Assembly: GCA_016717705.1 (NCBI GenBank)
Contig: JADKFD010000059.1
Coordinates: 1 to 24,951 of the forward strand
DNA: 24,951 bases
DNA from: Rhodanobacteraceae bacterium
GTDB taxonomy: Bacteria; Pseudomonadota; Gammaproteobacteria; Xanthomonadales; SZUA-5
Direction of reading: 5' to 3'
Part shown: positions 1-8,340 of the stretch, piece after piece
How positions within the stretch are numbered: position 1 is the first letter of the stretch
Layout of the letters: each line of letters begins with the position of its first letter
The notes under the pieces: generated by a model
What the model saw: the letters and a program-made list of their open reading frames with translations, nothing else
What the model was told of the DNA's origin: nothing
Databases searched by the model: none
Program-made: the position numbers and the translations under genes

Positions 1-426
1 CTGCTTTACGGCGCCGCGCTGGTCGCGATCACGGTTGCCATCAACGGCGCCGTCCTGGTTTGGTGCGTGCGTCGCCTGCGGCTCAACAGCGAGCTGGTTG
101 CGGGTTCCTTCGTTGGCGGCATCCTGCTGCTGTCGCGCCTGGCCACCTGGGTCATCCTCGGCCATCTGCTGGCGATCATGATCTGGGGCGGCTTCTATGC
201 CTGGCATGGGGTCGTGCCCAGCGCCGAGCTGGGTTTCTATTTCAGCGCGGTGACCTACGCCACCATCGGCTACGGCGATATCGTGCCGCCGGAGAGCTGG
301 CGCCTGCTGGCGGCGATGGAAGGCCTCACCGGCATCCTGATGTGCACCTGGTCCGGCGGCTTCTTCTTCGCCGTGGTGTCGAGGATGTACCTGCCGGCTG
401 GCGGCAACGCCGATGGCCAGCGCTGA
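1..426 (+). CDS. Two-transmembrane potassium-channel-like protein, 5' end missing
   Basis: The frame is open from the first base, so the start lies outside the window; 141 residues are visible. The family is the small ion-channel (Ion_trans_2) type that conducts K+ across the inner membrane. The selectivity filter TIGYGD is at visible residues 88-93, between a hydrophobic segment (about residues 43-65) and a closing one (about 104-127). A further hydrophobic stretch at the very start suggests at least one more membrane helix upstream. The GTG at 67 is not likely to be the true start because the hydrophobic coding sequence continues upstream of it. It overlaps the next gene by 14 bases, so the two are probably co-transcribed. 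The filter supports channel function; ion and gating are inferred. Confidence 0.75.
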   Translation: MLYGAALVAITVAINGAVLVWCVRRLRLNSELVAGSFVGGILLLSRLATWVILGHLLAIMIWGGFYAWHGVVPSAELGFYFSAVTYATIGYGDIVPPESWRLLAAMEGLTGILMCTWSGGFFFAVVSRMYLPAGGNADGQR

Positions 427-913
427 TCGAGTGCTGCCCGGGGCAGCGCTGCTGCCAGCGTTTCAGCTGGCGCTGCGCAGTGGCCTTGCCGCCGGCGCAT
501 CGATTGCGCTGGCCGGCGCTTTCGGGCTGGAGTTCCCGATCTACGCGATGATCGGTGCGGTCATCGTCACCGACCTTGCGCCGGGCAAGACGCGCGAACT
601 GGCCCTGCAGCGACTGGTGGGCACCGTATTGGGTGCCGCCATCGGTGCTCTGGTCAGCGTGATCGGCTTGGTCGGTCCGGGCGCCATCGGACTGTCGATT
701 GGCGTCACCCTGTTTCTGTGCCACGCGCTCGGGCTGCAGGGCACCGCGAAGCTGGCGGCCTATGTCTGCGGCATCGTCATGCTCGACCACAGCGCACAGC
801 CGTGGGAGTACGCGGCGTTCCGGCTGGTCGAAACCGTGCTCGGCGTGGTTGTCGCGGTGGCGGTGAGCTCGGTGCCGTTGCTGATACGGGTCGAGGACAA
901 AGGCGATCCCTGA
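413..913 (+). CDS. Small FUSC-family (aromatic acid exporter-like) membrane protein
   Basis: A 166-residue, very hydrophobic protein with about five or six predicted membrane helices and few charged residues. After the first helices comes a short basic stretch (PGKTRELALQRLVGT, about residues 57-71) followed by a glycine/alanine-rich helix. This is the pattern of the FUSC/ArAE N-terminal membrane domain (fusaric-acid-resistance-like proteins). The cytoplasmic domain of the large family members is absent, so this is a membrane-domain-only version. The start ATG lies inside the end of the channel gene, which argues for translational coupling. Substrate is unknown; transport of an aromatic or other organic acid would be a guess from the family. 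Confidence 0.65.
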   Translation: MASADRVLPGAALLPAFQLALRSGLAAGASIALAGAFGLEFPIYAMIGAVIVTDLAPGKTRELALQRLVGTVLGAAIGALVSVIGLVGPGAIGLSIGVTLFLCHALGLQGTAKLAAYVCGIVMLDHSAQPWEYAAFRLVETVLGVVVAVAVSSVPLLIRVEDKGDP

Positions 914-1204
914 GATCGGCCCACCGCAGTTGCGCAGCCACGGCGCGCGCGGAGTGGGTACGTGCCCCAAGCCAGTTCGCGCCGACGGCCGCGGGGGCTT
1001 GCCGCAAGACCGCGCCGGGCGTCGCGCGTAACAGCCACGGGGCACTGTCCGGCGACAAGGACGCGCGTGCCCGGCCTACAAATGTTCGCCCGGCCCGATA
1101 GGCCCCAGGTCCTGGCCCAATTGTCGATTGCGGCTGCGTCTGCGCATCCTCAGTCGAGTATGCGAGTCATGCAGCCGCCATGCGCGGCGACCAAGGAGAC
1201 CATC
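914..1204. repeat. Intergenic REP-like repeat block upstream of ppk2
   Basis: This 291-base gap has no credible gene. Bases 1059-1079 are the reverse complement of a GTAGGCCGGGCAC-headed element. Related copies occur at 8104-8124 and 8273-8293 in the same orientation and at 14872 and 17153 in the opposite one. The neighbouring segment (about 985-1060) resembles 8197-8280. The stretch from about 1080 to 1190 is less repetitive and must hold the ppk2 promoter, but I cannot assign -35 and -10 boxes with confidence. Confidence 0.55.
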
Positions 1205-2074
1205 ATGTCCAAGAAACATCATGACGACGACGGCAAGTCCAGAGACAAGGACAAGAAGCACAAGGCCGAGGTCGCCGTCGGCGCCGATGCTGCGCCGGCT
1301 GACGCCAGGCTCTCCGGCAAGGACTACGACAAGGAGCTGAAGAAGCTGCACGTCGAACTGGTCAAGCTGCAGGAGTGGGTGGTGGCCAAGGGCCTCAAGG
1401 TCTGCATCGTCTTCGAGGGGCGCGACGGCGCCGGCAAGGGTGGCACGATCAAGGCGCTGACCGAGCGCGTCAGTCCGCGCGTGTTCCGGGTGGTTGCGCT
1501 GCCATCGCCGACCGAGCGCGAGAAATCGCAGATGCTGATCCAGCGCTACATTCCGCACTTCCCGGCAGCCGGCGAGATCGTGATCTTCGACCGCAGCTGG
1601 TACAACCGCGCCGGCGTCGAGCGGGTGATGGGCTTTTGCAGCGAGGAACAGGTCAAGGGCTTTCTCGAAGTCGTGCCGATGTTCGAGAAGGTCATGGTCA
1701 AGTCCGGAATCATCCTGCTCAAGTACTGGCTGGAAGTCAGTCCTGAAGAGCAGGAGCGGCGCCTGCGCGACCGCATCGGCGATGGCCGCAAGACCTGGAA
1801 ACTGTCGCCGATGGACGTCAAGTCCTTCGACCGCTGGGACGACTACACCCAGGCGCGCGACGACATGTTCGCCGCCACCGACACCTCTTGGGCACCGTGG
1901 AACGTGGCGCGTTCCGAGGACAAGAAAAAGGTCCGCCTGAACGTGATCAGCCACATCCTTGAGCACGTTCCGTACAAGGAACTGCCGTCCAAGGAGATCA
2001 AGCTGCCCAAGCGCAAGATCGGCAAGTACAAGGCGGCCGATTACCCGTTCAAGTACATCAAGGAAGTGTTTTGA
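1205..2074 (+). CDS. ppk2: Polyphosphate kinase 2 (PPK2 family)
   Basis: A 289-residue cytoplasmic enzyme that transfers phosphate between inorganic polyphosphate and a nucleotide (usually GDP/ADP to GTP/ATP in class I). The Walker A motif GRDGAGKGG is at residues 72-80. The Walker B region FDRSWYNRAGVE is at 128-139. The basic lid segment with EEQERRLRDR follows at about 181-190. Length and motifs match one-domain class I PPK2. The start is set by AAGGAG at 1193-1198, six bases before the ATG; the frame is open further upstream, but that part is repeat sequence. The first 40 residues are charged and disordered-looking. A REP palindrome begins eight bases after the stop. The gene appears to be a single transcription unit. 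Exact nucleotide preference cannot be read from the sequence. Confidence 0.93.
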   Translation: MSKKHHDDDGKSRDKDKKHKAEVAVGADAAPADARLSGKDYDKELKKLHVELVKLQEWVVAKGLKVCIVFEGRDGAGKGGTIKALTERVSPRVFRVVALPSPTEREKSQMLIQRYIPHFPAAGEIVIFDRSWYNRAGVERVMGFCSEEQVKGFLEVVPMFEKVMVKSGIILLKYWLEVSPEEQERRLRDRIGDGRKTWKLSPMDVKSFDRWDDYTQARDDMFAATDTSWAPWNVARSEDKKKVRLNVISHILEHVPYKELPSKEIKLPKRKIGKYKAADYPFKYIKEVF

Positions 2075-2081
2075 ACCGTCC

Positions 2082-2116
2082 GTAGGTCACGTTGGCCGCG
2101 CAGCGGCCTACGTGAC
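2082..2116 (+). repeat. REP-like palindrome, family A
   Basis: GTAG is followed by an imperfect hairpin: 7 paired bases (GTCACGT/ACGTGAC), a T.T mismatch, 6 paired bases (GGCCGC/GCGGCC) and the loop GCA. The exact reverse complement of 2082-2114 is at 21464-21496, and a compensated variant is at 21417-21451. The GTAG head plus mismatched palindrome is typical of REP elements mobilised by RAYT transposases. Placed just after ppk2, it could also protect the 3' end of its mRNA. Confidence 0.75.
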
Positions 2117-2197
2117 ATCGGCTAACGGGCGTCACGTGCCCCGCGTAGTTCTGGGTCAAAGTCACTGGACCTACCTCCCTGCGGGTCAGGAAACCCC

Positions 2198-3866
2198 ATG
2201 ACCATTAAACCCGGCGAGCCCGGCCTGCGCCCCGACATCGCCGCCGGCCTGACCGGCGCTGCCGTCGTATTGCCGATGGCGATGGCTTACGCGTCGATCG
2301 CTGGCTTGCCCGTGGAAGTAGGCCTGTATTCGGCATTCCTGCCGATGATCATCTATGCACTGCTGGGTTCGTCAAAGGTACTCAGCGTCAGTCCGACCTC
2401 GACGGTGGCGATCCTCACCGGCACCCAGTTGGCCCTGGTCGTGCCCGACGGCGACCCTGCCCGGGTGGTGGTCGCCACGGCATCGCTGACCCTGATGGTG
2501 GGCATCGTCCTGCTGGCCGCGCGCTTGCTGCGCCTCGGCTTCGTCGCCAATTTCATTTCGGCGCCGGTGCTCGCCGGCTTCAAGGCGGGCATCGGGCTGG
2601 TCATCGTGCTGGGGCAACTGCCCAAGGTGTTCGGCATCCAGATCGACAAGCAGGGGTTCTTCCGCGATGTGCTCAGCGTCGTCGAACAGATCCCGCAATC
2701 GTCCTGGCCGACGGTTGCGGTCGGAGTCGCCACCTTCGTCATCCTGATCGGATTGGGGCGGCTGTTGCCGCGTGCGCCGGCGCCGCTGATTGCCGTCGGC
2801 GGCGCCATTGCGGCCTCCTGGATGATCGGCCTGCAGCCGCACGGCGTGGCTATCGTCGGCTTGATCCCGACCGGACTGCCGTCGCTGACGCTGCCCGACG
2901 TCTCGCTGCTGTGGGAGATGTTCCCGAGCGCTGTCGGCATCGCGCTGATGAGCTTCACCGAGACGGTTGCCGCCGGGCGCGCCTTCGCCGCCAAGGACGA
3001 TCCGCCGACGGATGCCAATCGCGATCTGGTCGCCACCGGTGCGGCGCATCTGGGCGGAGCCTTCCTCGGCGCGATGCCGGGCGGCGGCGGCACTTCGCAG
3101 ACTGCGGTGGTGCGATCAGCCGGCGCGCGCACACAGCGGGCGTCGCTGGTCACCGCGGCGACGGCGGCGGCGACGATGCTGCTGCTGGCGCCGGCCCTGG
3201 CCTTGCTGCCACTGGCCACGCTGGCGGCCGTGGTCATCTACTTTGCGGTGCGGATGATCAAGATCAAGGAGTTCAAGGCGATCCGCGCGGTGCGGCGGAT
3301 GGAGTTCCGCTGGGCAGTGGCGGCATGCATCGGTGTCCTCGTGTTCGGCACGCTCAAGGGCATCCTGGTGGCCATCATCGTGTCGATGATCGGCCTGGCC
3401 AGCCAGGCCGCCTTCCCGCACGTCTACGTCATCGGCCGCAAGCGCGGCGCCGACGTGCTGCGCCCGCTGTCGCCGGAGCATCCGGACGACGAAACTTTCC
3501 CCGGCCTGCTGATCCTGCGGCCGGAAGGGCCGGCTGTTCTTCGTCAACGCGCAGAATGTCGCCGAACAGATGAAGGCCTTGGTGACCCGCTACCAGCCGC
3601 GCGTCGTGGCGCTCGACCTGAGCCGGGTTCCCGACCTCGAATACTCGGCGCTGCAGATGCTGATCGATGGCGACCAGCGCATGCAAGAGCGCGGCATCGA
3701 AGTCTGGGTGGCGGCGCTGAACCCGGGCGTGCTCGAGGTCGCACGTCAATCCGGCCTCGCCGACCAGCTCGGCAAGGAGCGCCTGCTGTTCAATGCGCGC
3801 CAGGTGATCGAGCGCTATCAGGCGTTGCATGGGAAGGGTGGCGCGGCGCCGGCGCAGCAGGTGTAG
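2198..3866 (+). CDS. SulP-family anion transporter with C-terminal STAS domain, one frameshift
   Basis: An inner-membrane permease of the sulfate/bicarbonate/dicarboxylate SulP family, about 555 residues once corrected. The N-terminus carries the family signature (DIAAGLTGAAVVLPMAMAYA, about residues 12-31, then a PTSTVAILTG segment), followed by about ten further hydrophobic segments to residue 410. A STAS domain fills the last 110 residues (ALDLSRVPDLEYSALQML). The reading frame changes at GGG 3525-3527: removing one G gives a smooth join from LILRPEG into RLFFVNAQNV. Without correction the frame runs on to 3922 with unrelated sequence. The corrected stop, TAG 3864-3866, is part of a GTAG repeat head. 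AGGAAA precedes the ATG. Substrate is unknown; sulfate and bicarbonate are the usual candidates. Confidence 0.85.
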
Positions 3867-4076
3867 GAGCGACCCTGGTCGCGATGCCTTTGCGCGCGCA
3901 AGCGGGCTCTCAACGAACATGACCTAAGTCATTGCTTTTTTGGGGGGCGGTGGGACCGCCCGCGAAGCTGCGGGGTAAACCCGCCAGCAGGGAATGGCCG
4001 CATGCCCGTGCGCAGACCCCCCTCCCAGACCGCAAGCCGCAGCGCTGCGCACCGCGCAGGCGCAAGCGCGTCCTAC
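3863..4076. repeat. Paired inverted REP-like elements between converging genes
   Basis: The segment is bounded by GTAGGA at 3863 and its inverse TCCTAC ending at 4076. The left element contains GCGACC-CT-GGTCGC (3869-3882) and the 12-base palindrome TTGCGCGCGCAA (3890-3901). The TAG in each head is the stop codon of the adjoining gene: sulP on the left, the acetyltransferase on the right. No gene is seen between them. Such head-out pairs are common bidirectional transcription barriers, which would fit two converging genes. Confidence 0.6.
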
Positions 4077-4624
4077 AAAGGCTCGGGGACCAATCGCAAC
4101 CGGCACAAGCGGACACTGGCGTCGTCGGGATCGCGTCCGACCTCGAAGCCGAGCTTGCGCGCGAGGCGCAGCATGGCGTCGTTGGTCGCCAGCACATAGC
4201 CCTCCATTTCGACGATGCCGCGCGCACGGGCCACCTCGATGAGCGCCTTGAGCAATGTCGACGCGAGCCCGCTACCGGCGAACGGCGTCGCCACGGTAAT
4301 CGCGAACTCGCATCGAGTCGGGTCCGTGCCGAGCACCAGGATGGTGCTGCCGACGATGTCCATGCCGTCGGCTGCCGGGACCGTCGCGACGATGCCGAAT
4401 CCGCTGTCGGGCATCGATCTCAGCACCTGCCGCAGGCGGTCGAGATTGACTTCGCGCACCACGCGCATGAAGCGCATGTAGCGCGCGTCGGCGGGCATGC
4501 GTTCGAAGGCCTGCAGCAGTTCGGACTCATCGCTCGGGCACATGGTGCGCAATTGCACGCTGCGGCCGTCGCGCAGGGTGTGAGTGCGGTCTGCAAAGGC
4601 CTCGGAGGCGTTGAACGGGGTCAC
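4073..4624 (-). CDS. GNAT-family N-acetyltransferase
   Basis: A 183-residue cytoplasmic acyl-CoA-dependent acetyltransferase. The opening LRDGRSVQLRTMCPSDE and the RYMRFM stretch (about residues 45-50) match the GNAT domain found at the C-terminus of Pat-type protein acetyltransferases. The acetyl-CoA loop is PFAGSGLASTLL, about residues 114-125, followed by the ARARGIVEMEGYVLATNDAMLRLARKLGF block. It is a stand-alone version, without the acyl-CoA synthetase-like domain. The start is taken as GTG at 4624 because AGAGGAG lies six bases upstream; the open frame beyond it, to 4726, has no ribosome site and looks non-coding. The stop TAG (4073-4075) lies in a GTAG repeat head. Substrate unknown. 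Confidence 0.85.
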   Translation of the reverse strand: MTPFNASEAFADRTHTLRDGRSVQLRTMCPSDESELLQAFERMPADARYMRFMRVVREVNLDRLRQVLRSMPDSGFGIVATVPAADGMDIVGSTILVLGTDPTRCEFAITVATPFAGSGLASTLLKALIEVARARGIVEMEGYVLATNDAMLRLARKLGFEVGRDPDDASVRLCRLRLVPEPL

Positions 4625-4630
4625 GGCGGT

Positions 4631-4637
4631 CTCCTCT
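4631..4637 (-). promoter_or_regulatory. Ribosome binding site that fixes the GTG start of the acetyltransferase
   Basis: On the minus strand this reads AGAGGAG, six bases before GTG 4624-4622. It is the only strong Shine-Dalgarno match near the 5' end and rules out the longer open frame. Confidence 0.7.
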
Positions 4638-4862
4638 GCGCGGGATATTCGACCCGATGATGCGGCCGCGCAGCATGCACGGACGATCATCGGCAGTGGC
4701 ACCAAGGCCCAATAGGCGCCCCCCAATTGTTGCGCCTAGACTCGCTCAAAACGGGCCTCAGGCGCATCTGGCGCAAAGGCTTTTTCGGCTAGGTCGCGGT
4801 GCGCGGACAGCGCTCGCTGGCGTCGCTGAATCTGTAATGATGAACACTCTGGACACGGGCGG

Positions 4863-5354
4863 ATGACCGACATGACGCGCAAACGCAATCGATTCACGCC
4901 AGCGAGGATCGGCCTCGCGATGGTGGGCCTGCTCACAGCGTCGGTCGCCCAGGCATCGATGTTCAAGGGCGAGACGCTCGACGCCGTGGCCGATTTCATG
5001 GCCTGGGTGGTACTCCTCCTGGTCCCGATCGTCGGCATCACGGTGTTCTGGCTGGTGCACATCCTGCCGGAGAAGATCGCCCACAAGCGCAACCATCCGC
5101 AGGCCGAGGCGATTCATACGCTGTGCCTGTTGTCGCTGTTCTTCGGCGGCATGTTGTGGCCGCTGGCGTGGCTGTGGGCCTATTCGAAGCCGGTTCTATA
5201 CCGGATGGCCTATGGCACCGACGTCGCTGAAGGGCACGCCAAGGAGGCCGTAAAGGCGCCCGTCCGCAACGAGCCGGCAGTCGATGAACTGGCGCAGTTG
5301 CGCAAACGACTCGCGGCATTGGAAGCACAGGCCGGACAAGGAGGGCTCAGCTAA
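4863..5354 (+). CDS. DUF3302 inner-membrane protein (YiaW-like)
   Basis: A 163-residue protein with an N-terminal hydrophobic segment ending ASVAQA (possible signal or anchor). Two strong membrane helices follow (about residues 44-68 and 85-107) around the conserved HILPEKIAHKRNHPQAEAI block, which is the hallmark of DUF3302. The C-terminus is a short charged coiled coil (VDELAQLRKRLAALEAQ). In E. coli the DUF3302 protein YiaW is encoded beside the HlyD-type YiaV, and the same partner follows here with a one-base TAATG overlap. It therefore probably works with the adaptor. Biochemical role is not known for the family. The ribosome site is weak; a second ATG at 4872 is possible. Confidence 0.82.
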   Translation: MTDMTRKRNRFTPARIGLAMVGLLTASVAQASMFKGETLDAVADFMAWVVLLLVPIVGITVFWLVHILPEKIAHKRNHPQAEAIHTLCLLSLFFGGMLWPLAWLWAYSKPVLYRMAYGTDVAEGHAKEAVKAPVRNEPAVDELAQLRKRLAALEAQAGQGGLS

Positions 5355-6535
5355 TGGAAGTCATCCTGCTAGGTATCTATGCCTTCTTCGCGTGGCTGGT
5401 GTTTTTCAAATTCAAGTGGCTGCCGTGGAATATCGTCACCCAGGTGATCACCATCACGATCCCGATCATCGCCTTGACGATTCTGATCCTGGTGCTGAAC
5501 ATCGTGGCACCGTCGAGTGCCGACATCCGCGTGATGAACTACGTGGTGCCGATCAATCCGCGCGTTTCCGGCAAGGTCATCGAGGTTCCGGTCGAGCCGA
5601 ACATGCCGGTGAAGAAGGGCGATGTGCTGTTCAAGATCGACCCGGTGCCGTTCCAGATCCAGGTGCGCTCCTCCGAGGCGAACATCCAGTCGCTGCAGGC
5701 GCAGCTGATCACGGCAAATGCCAACCAACGCACTTTCGGTGAACAGCTGAAAGCGGCGCTCAGCAGCGAAGCCAGCGCCCGGACCCAGCTAAAGCTGGCG
5801 CAGACGCGCGAAAAGCAGTTCTCCGAACTGATGAAGGTAGGCGCGGGCAACCAGTTCGATCTGGAACAGGCGCAGACCGATCTGCTGAAGGCCAGGAACG
5901 CTCTGGAATCGGCGCAGGCGCAAGTTCAACAGGTCCGCGAGAAAGTCGACGCGAAGACCGCCGACGGTATCCAGGACGAGGTCGCCAAGGTCATGGCGCA
6001 GATTGCGCAGGGCGAGGCCCAACTGGCCGACGCCAAGTGGCAGCTGGAGCAGACCGTGCAGTACGCGCCGGCCGACGGCACCGTCATTGCCCTGGCGCTG
6101 CGCCCGGGTGTGATGACCACGCCGTTCCCGGCCTTTCCGGCAATGACTTTCGTCGAGAACGAGCAGTACGTGGCGGCGTTCTTCAGCCAGAACGAGGTGC
6201 GCGCGATCGAAGCCGGCAATGAGGCGGAGATTGCGCTCAAGACCTACCCCGGGCAGATCATCAAGTGCGAGGTCGAATCGGTCGTCTGGGCCACGGCCCA
6301 AGGCCAGTTGCCGATCAGTGGCCAACTGCCCAACACCGGCTTCGGCGTCGCTCCCGACATGCGTCTGGCGGTCAAGCTCAAGGTTACCGGGGAAGACGCG
6401 AAACTGTTCCTGGCACCCGGTGCGCGCGGACATGGGGCCGTCTACACCAACAGCGGCGCGATGATCCATATCCTGCGCAAGATCATCCTGCGAGTCGGCG
6501 CCAAGGTCGACTGGCTGATCCTGAAGATGCATTGA
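5354..6535 (+). CDS. HlyD-family membrane fusion (periplasmic adaptor) protein, YiaV-like
   Basis: A 393-residue adaptor that would bridge inner membrane and outer-membrane channel. Two N-terminal hydrophobic segments (about residues 2-22 and 29-52) are followed by the biotinyl-lipoyl half-motif NPRVSGKVIEVPVEPNMPVK with KGDVLFKIDP (about 68-98). A long alpha-helical hairpin (about 105-235) comes next, then the second lipoyl half (VQYAPADGTVIALALRPGV) and a beta-barrel domain. The two membrane helices at the start match YiaV rather than single-anchor AcrA-like proteins. Both ends overlap their neighbours by one base (TAATG and TGATG), so translation is coupled. No ABC, MFS or RND pump is encoded in the operon. 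Confidence 0.88.
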   Translation: MEVILLGIYAFFAWLVFFKFKWLPWNIVTQVITITIPIIALTILILVLNIVAPSSADIRVMNYVVPINPRVSGKVIEVPVEPNMPVKKGDVLFKIDPVPFQIQVRSSEANIQSLQAQLITANANQRTFGEQLKAALSSEASARTQLKLAQTREKQFSELMKVGAGNQFDLEQAQTDLLKARNALESAQAQVQQVREKVDAKTADGIQDEVAKVMAQIAQGEAQLADAKWQLEQTVQYAPADGTVIALALRPGVMTTPFPAFPAMTFVENEQYVAAFFSQNEVRAIEAGNEAEIALKTYPGQIIKCEVESVVWATAQGQLPISGQLPNTGFGVAPDMRLAVKLKVTGEDAKLFLAPGARGHGAVYTNSGAMIHILRKIILRVGAKVDWLILKMH

Positions 6536-8076
6536 TGATCATGAGCGCCCGACACACCACACTCGCATTCGCAATCACCGCGTTGCTCGGTGGTTGCGCG
6601 ATCCTCTCGCCGCCCGACTCGGCGCAGATCCGCGCCGACGCGTTGTACGGCACCGAGCTCAGCGCCCACTGGACCGCCGACACGCCGCCGTCGGGCAAGG
6701 TCGGCGACAACTGGCTGGCGACCTTCAACGACGAGCAGCTGGACAAGCTGGTGGTCGAGGCGCTGAAGCGCAACCCCGATCTGCGCGCCGCTGCGGCGCA
6801 GGTCGAGCAATCGGCAGCCTATGCCGACATCGCGCAGGCGCAACTGCTGCCGTCGCTGTCGCTGTTCGGCACCGGCGGCATCAAGGGTGGCGGTGGCGGC
6901 GACATGTCTTCAGCCTTGAGCGGGGCGATGCTGGCGATTTCCTGGGAGCCCGATCTCTGGGGCCGCTTGCGCTACGGCCGCAACGCGGCGAACGAGGACT
7001 ACGCGTCGGCGCAGGCCGACTATGAATTCGCGCGCCAATCGATGGCGGCGCAGGTGGCGCGCAGCTGGTTCCTCGCCACCGAGACCAAGCTGCAGCTGGC
7101 TGCCGCGCAGGACATGGTGAAGGCGTCGGGCGAACTGGTGCGGCTCTCCGAAGATCGCCAACGCATCGGCAACGGCAGCAACCGGGATGTGTCGCTGGCC
7201 CGCGCCAACCTCGGCAACCTCCAGGATGGTGTGCGTCAGGCCAGCCTCGCCCACGAGCAGGCATTGCGTTCGCTGGAACTGCTGGTCGGACGCTATCCGT
7301 CCGCAGAGCTGGAAGCTGCTCCCGCGCTGCCCGAGTTCCCGGAATCGGTGCCGGTCGGCATGCCGCTCAACGTGCTCGAGCGGCGTCCGGACATGATCGC
7401 CGCGGAACGCCGCGTCGCCGCCGCTTTCAATCGCGTCGGCGAGGCCAAGGCCGCCAAGCTGCCGATGCTGCCGCTGAATGCCAGCATCGCCACGCTCAGC
7501 AGCGAAGTGCTCAACCTCAAGGAAGACTACGAAAATCCCAGTGGCGGCGCCGGCGCCAAGCTGCTGGCCCCGCTGTATCGCGGCGGCGAGCTCGATGCCA
7601 ACGTCGAGGTGCGCACTGCGCAGCAGCGCGAGGCACTGGCGCGCTATGCCGGCCAGGCCCTGAAAGCCCTCGGCGATGTGGAAAATGCGCTGGCGACATC
7701 GAAGTCGCTGGCCGATCGCGTTGGCCTGCTGGCCCAGGTGCTCGCCGACCAGGAAACCACGCTCAAGTACGAGCAGGAGCTGTTCCGCATCGGTCGCCAG
7801 GACTTGCGCGCGGTGCAACAGCAGCAGATGGCGGTGCAATCGGCGCGGATGAGCCTGCTGCGGGTGCAGAGCGAACAGCTGATCCAGCGCGTCAACCTGC
7901 ATCTGGCGCTCGGCGGCAGCTTTGCCGAGCCGGTCGAGGTGGCCACGTCGGAGAGCTCAGCTTTTGTGGGTCCGCCTTGTCCGGACGCTACCGTCCGCGG
8001 AAAGCGGTCGAACAAGGTTCGAACCCGCAGAGCGTGGCAGGCGTCCATCGAGCCCGCGCCGGGCGTCGCCGCGTAA
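6535..8076 (+). CDS. NodT/OprM-type outer-membrane efflux lipoprotein with repeat-derived tail
   Basis: A 513-residue outer-membrane factor, the exit duct of a tripartite efflux system. A lipoprotein signal ends in the lipobox LLGGC, so Cys21 (counting from ATG 6535) would be lipidated. The family signatures are present: GDNWLATFNDEQLDKLVVEAL, WEPDLWGRLR, LERRPDMIAAERRVAAAFNRVGEAK and PLYRGGELDAN, with the duplicated helical-barrel layout. The natural end of the family is about NLHLALGGSF. Here the frame continues some 40 residues into a repeat element starting near 7962, giving a Pro/Arg-rich tail unlike the family. ATG 6541 is an alternative start. It is the last gene of the DUF3302-adaptor operon. 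Confidence 0.88.
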   Translation: MIMSARHTTLAFAITALLGGCAILSPPDSAQIRADALYGTELSAHWTADTPPSGKVGDNWLATFNDEQLDKLVVEALKRNPDLRAAAAQVEQSAAYADIAQAQLLPSLSLFGTGGIKGGGGGDMSSALSGAMLAISWEPDLWGRLRYGRNAANEDYASAQADYEFARQSMAAQVARSWFLATETKLQLAAAQDMVKASGELVRLSEDRQRIGNGSNRDVSLARANLGNLQDGVRQASLAHEQALRSLELLVGRYPSAELEAAPALPEFPESVPVGMPLNVLERRPDMIAAERRVAAAFNRVGEAKAAKLPMLPLNASIATLSSEVLNLKEDYENPSGGAGAKLLAPLYRGGELDANVEVRTAQQREALARYAGQALKALGDVENALATSKSLADRVGLLAQVLADQETTLKYEQELFRIGRQDLRAVQQQQMAVQSARMSLLRVQSEQLIQRVNLHLALGGSFAEPVEVATSESSAFVGPPCPDATVRGKRSNKVRTRRAWQASIEPAPGVAA

Positions 8077-8340
8077 CCGCACTCGGGCACCGGCGAAGCC
8101 CAAGGACGCGCGTACCCGGCCTGCGTCCGGCGGTGCGCAGCTTTCGTAGCGCGGCCACCGCGCGCGTGATGGCTGGTGCCAGCAGGCGTTCGCGCGGACG
8201 GCCGCACGGACTTGCCGGCAAGCCCGCGCCGGGCGTCGCGCGCAACCGCACTCGGGCACCGGCGAAGCCCAAGGACGCGCGTACCCGGCCTGCGTCCGTG
8301 CGGTGCGCAGCTTTCGTAGCGCGGCCACCGCGCGCGTCTG
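7962..8340. repeat. Repeat cluster including a 117-bp direct repeat with 170-bp period
   Basis: Bases 7962-7989 (TTTTGTGGGTC head and TTGTCCGGACGCT end) recur almost unchanged at 14682-14710. Two nearly identical 117-bp copies follow at 8051-8167 and 8221-8337. They differ mainly by two compensating one-base length changes. Each copy contains an inverse GCGCGTACCCGGCC element and a GTAG-headed mini-palindrome (heads at 8146 and 8316). The first 115 bases of the cluster are translated as the tail of the efflux lipoprotein. Confidence 0.75.

Noticed and set aside
962..1204. An 81-residue N-terminal extension of polyphosphate kinase 2
   Set aside because: It is translated repeat sequence; the ATG at 1205 has a good ribosome site and gives the family length.
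3524..3546. Programmed ribosomal frameshift in sulP or the other broken genes
   Set aside because: No slippery heptamer with a downstream structure is seen, the shifts go in both directions, and one gene would need four of them. Indels in the sequence are simpler.
3934..3961. T-run plus hairpin (GGGCGGT/ACCGCCC) as a terminator for sulP or the acetyltransferase gene
   Set aside because: The T-run precedes the hairpin on the plus strand and reads as A on the minus-strand transcript, so it is wrongly placed for either direction.
8051..8337. CRISPR-like array
   Set aside because: There are only two long copies with internal palindromes and no short unique spacers, and no cas genes are present.
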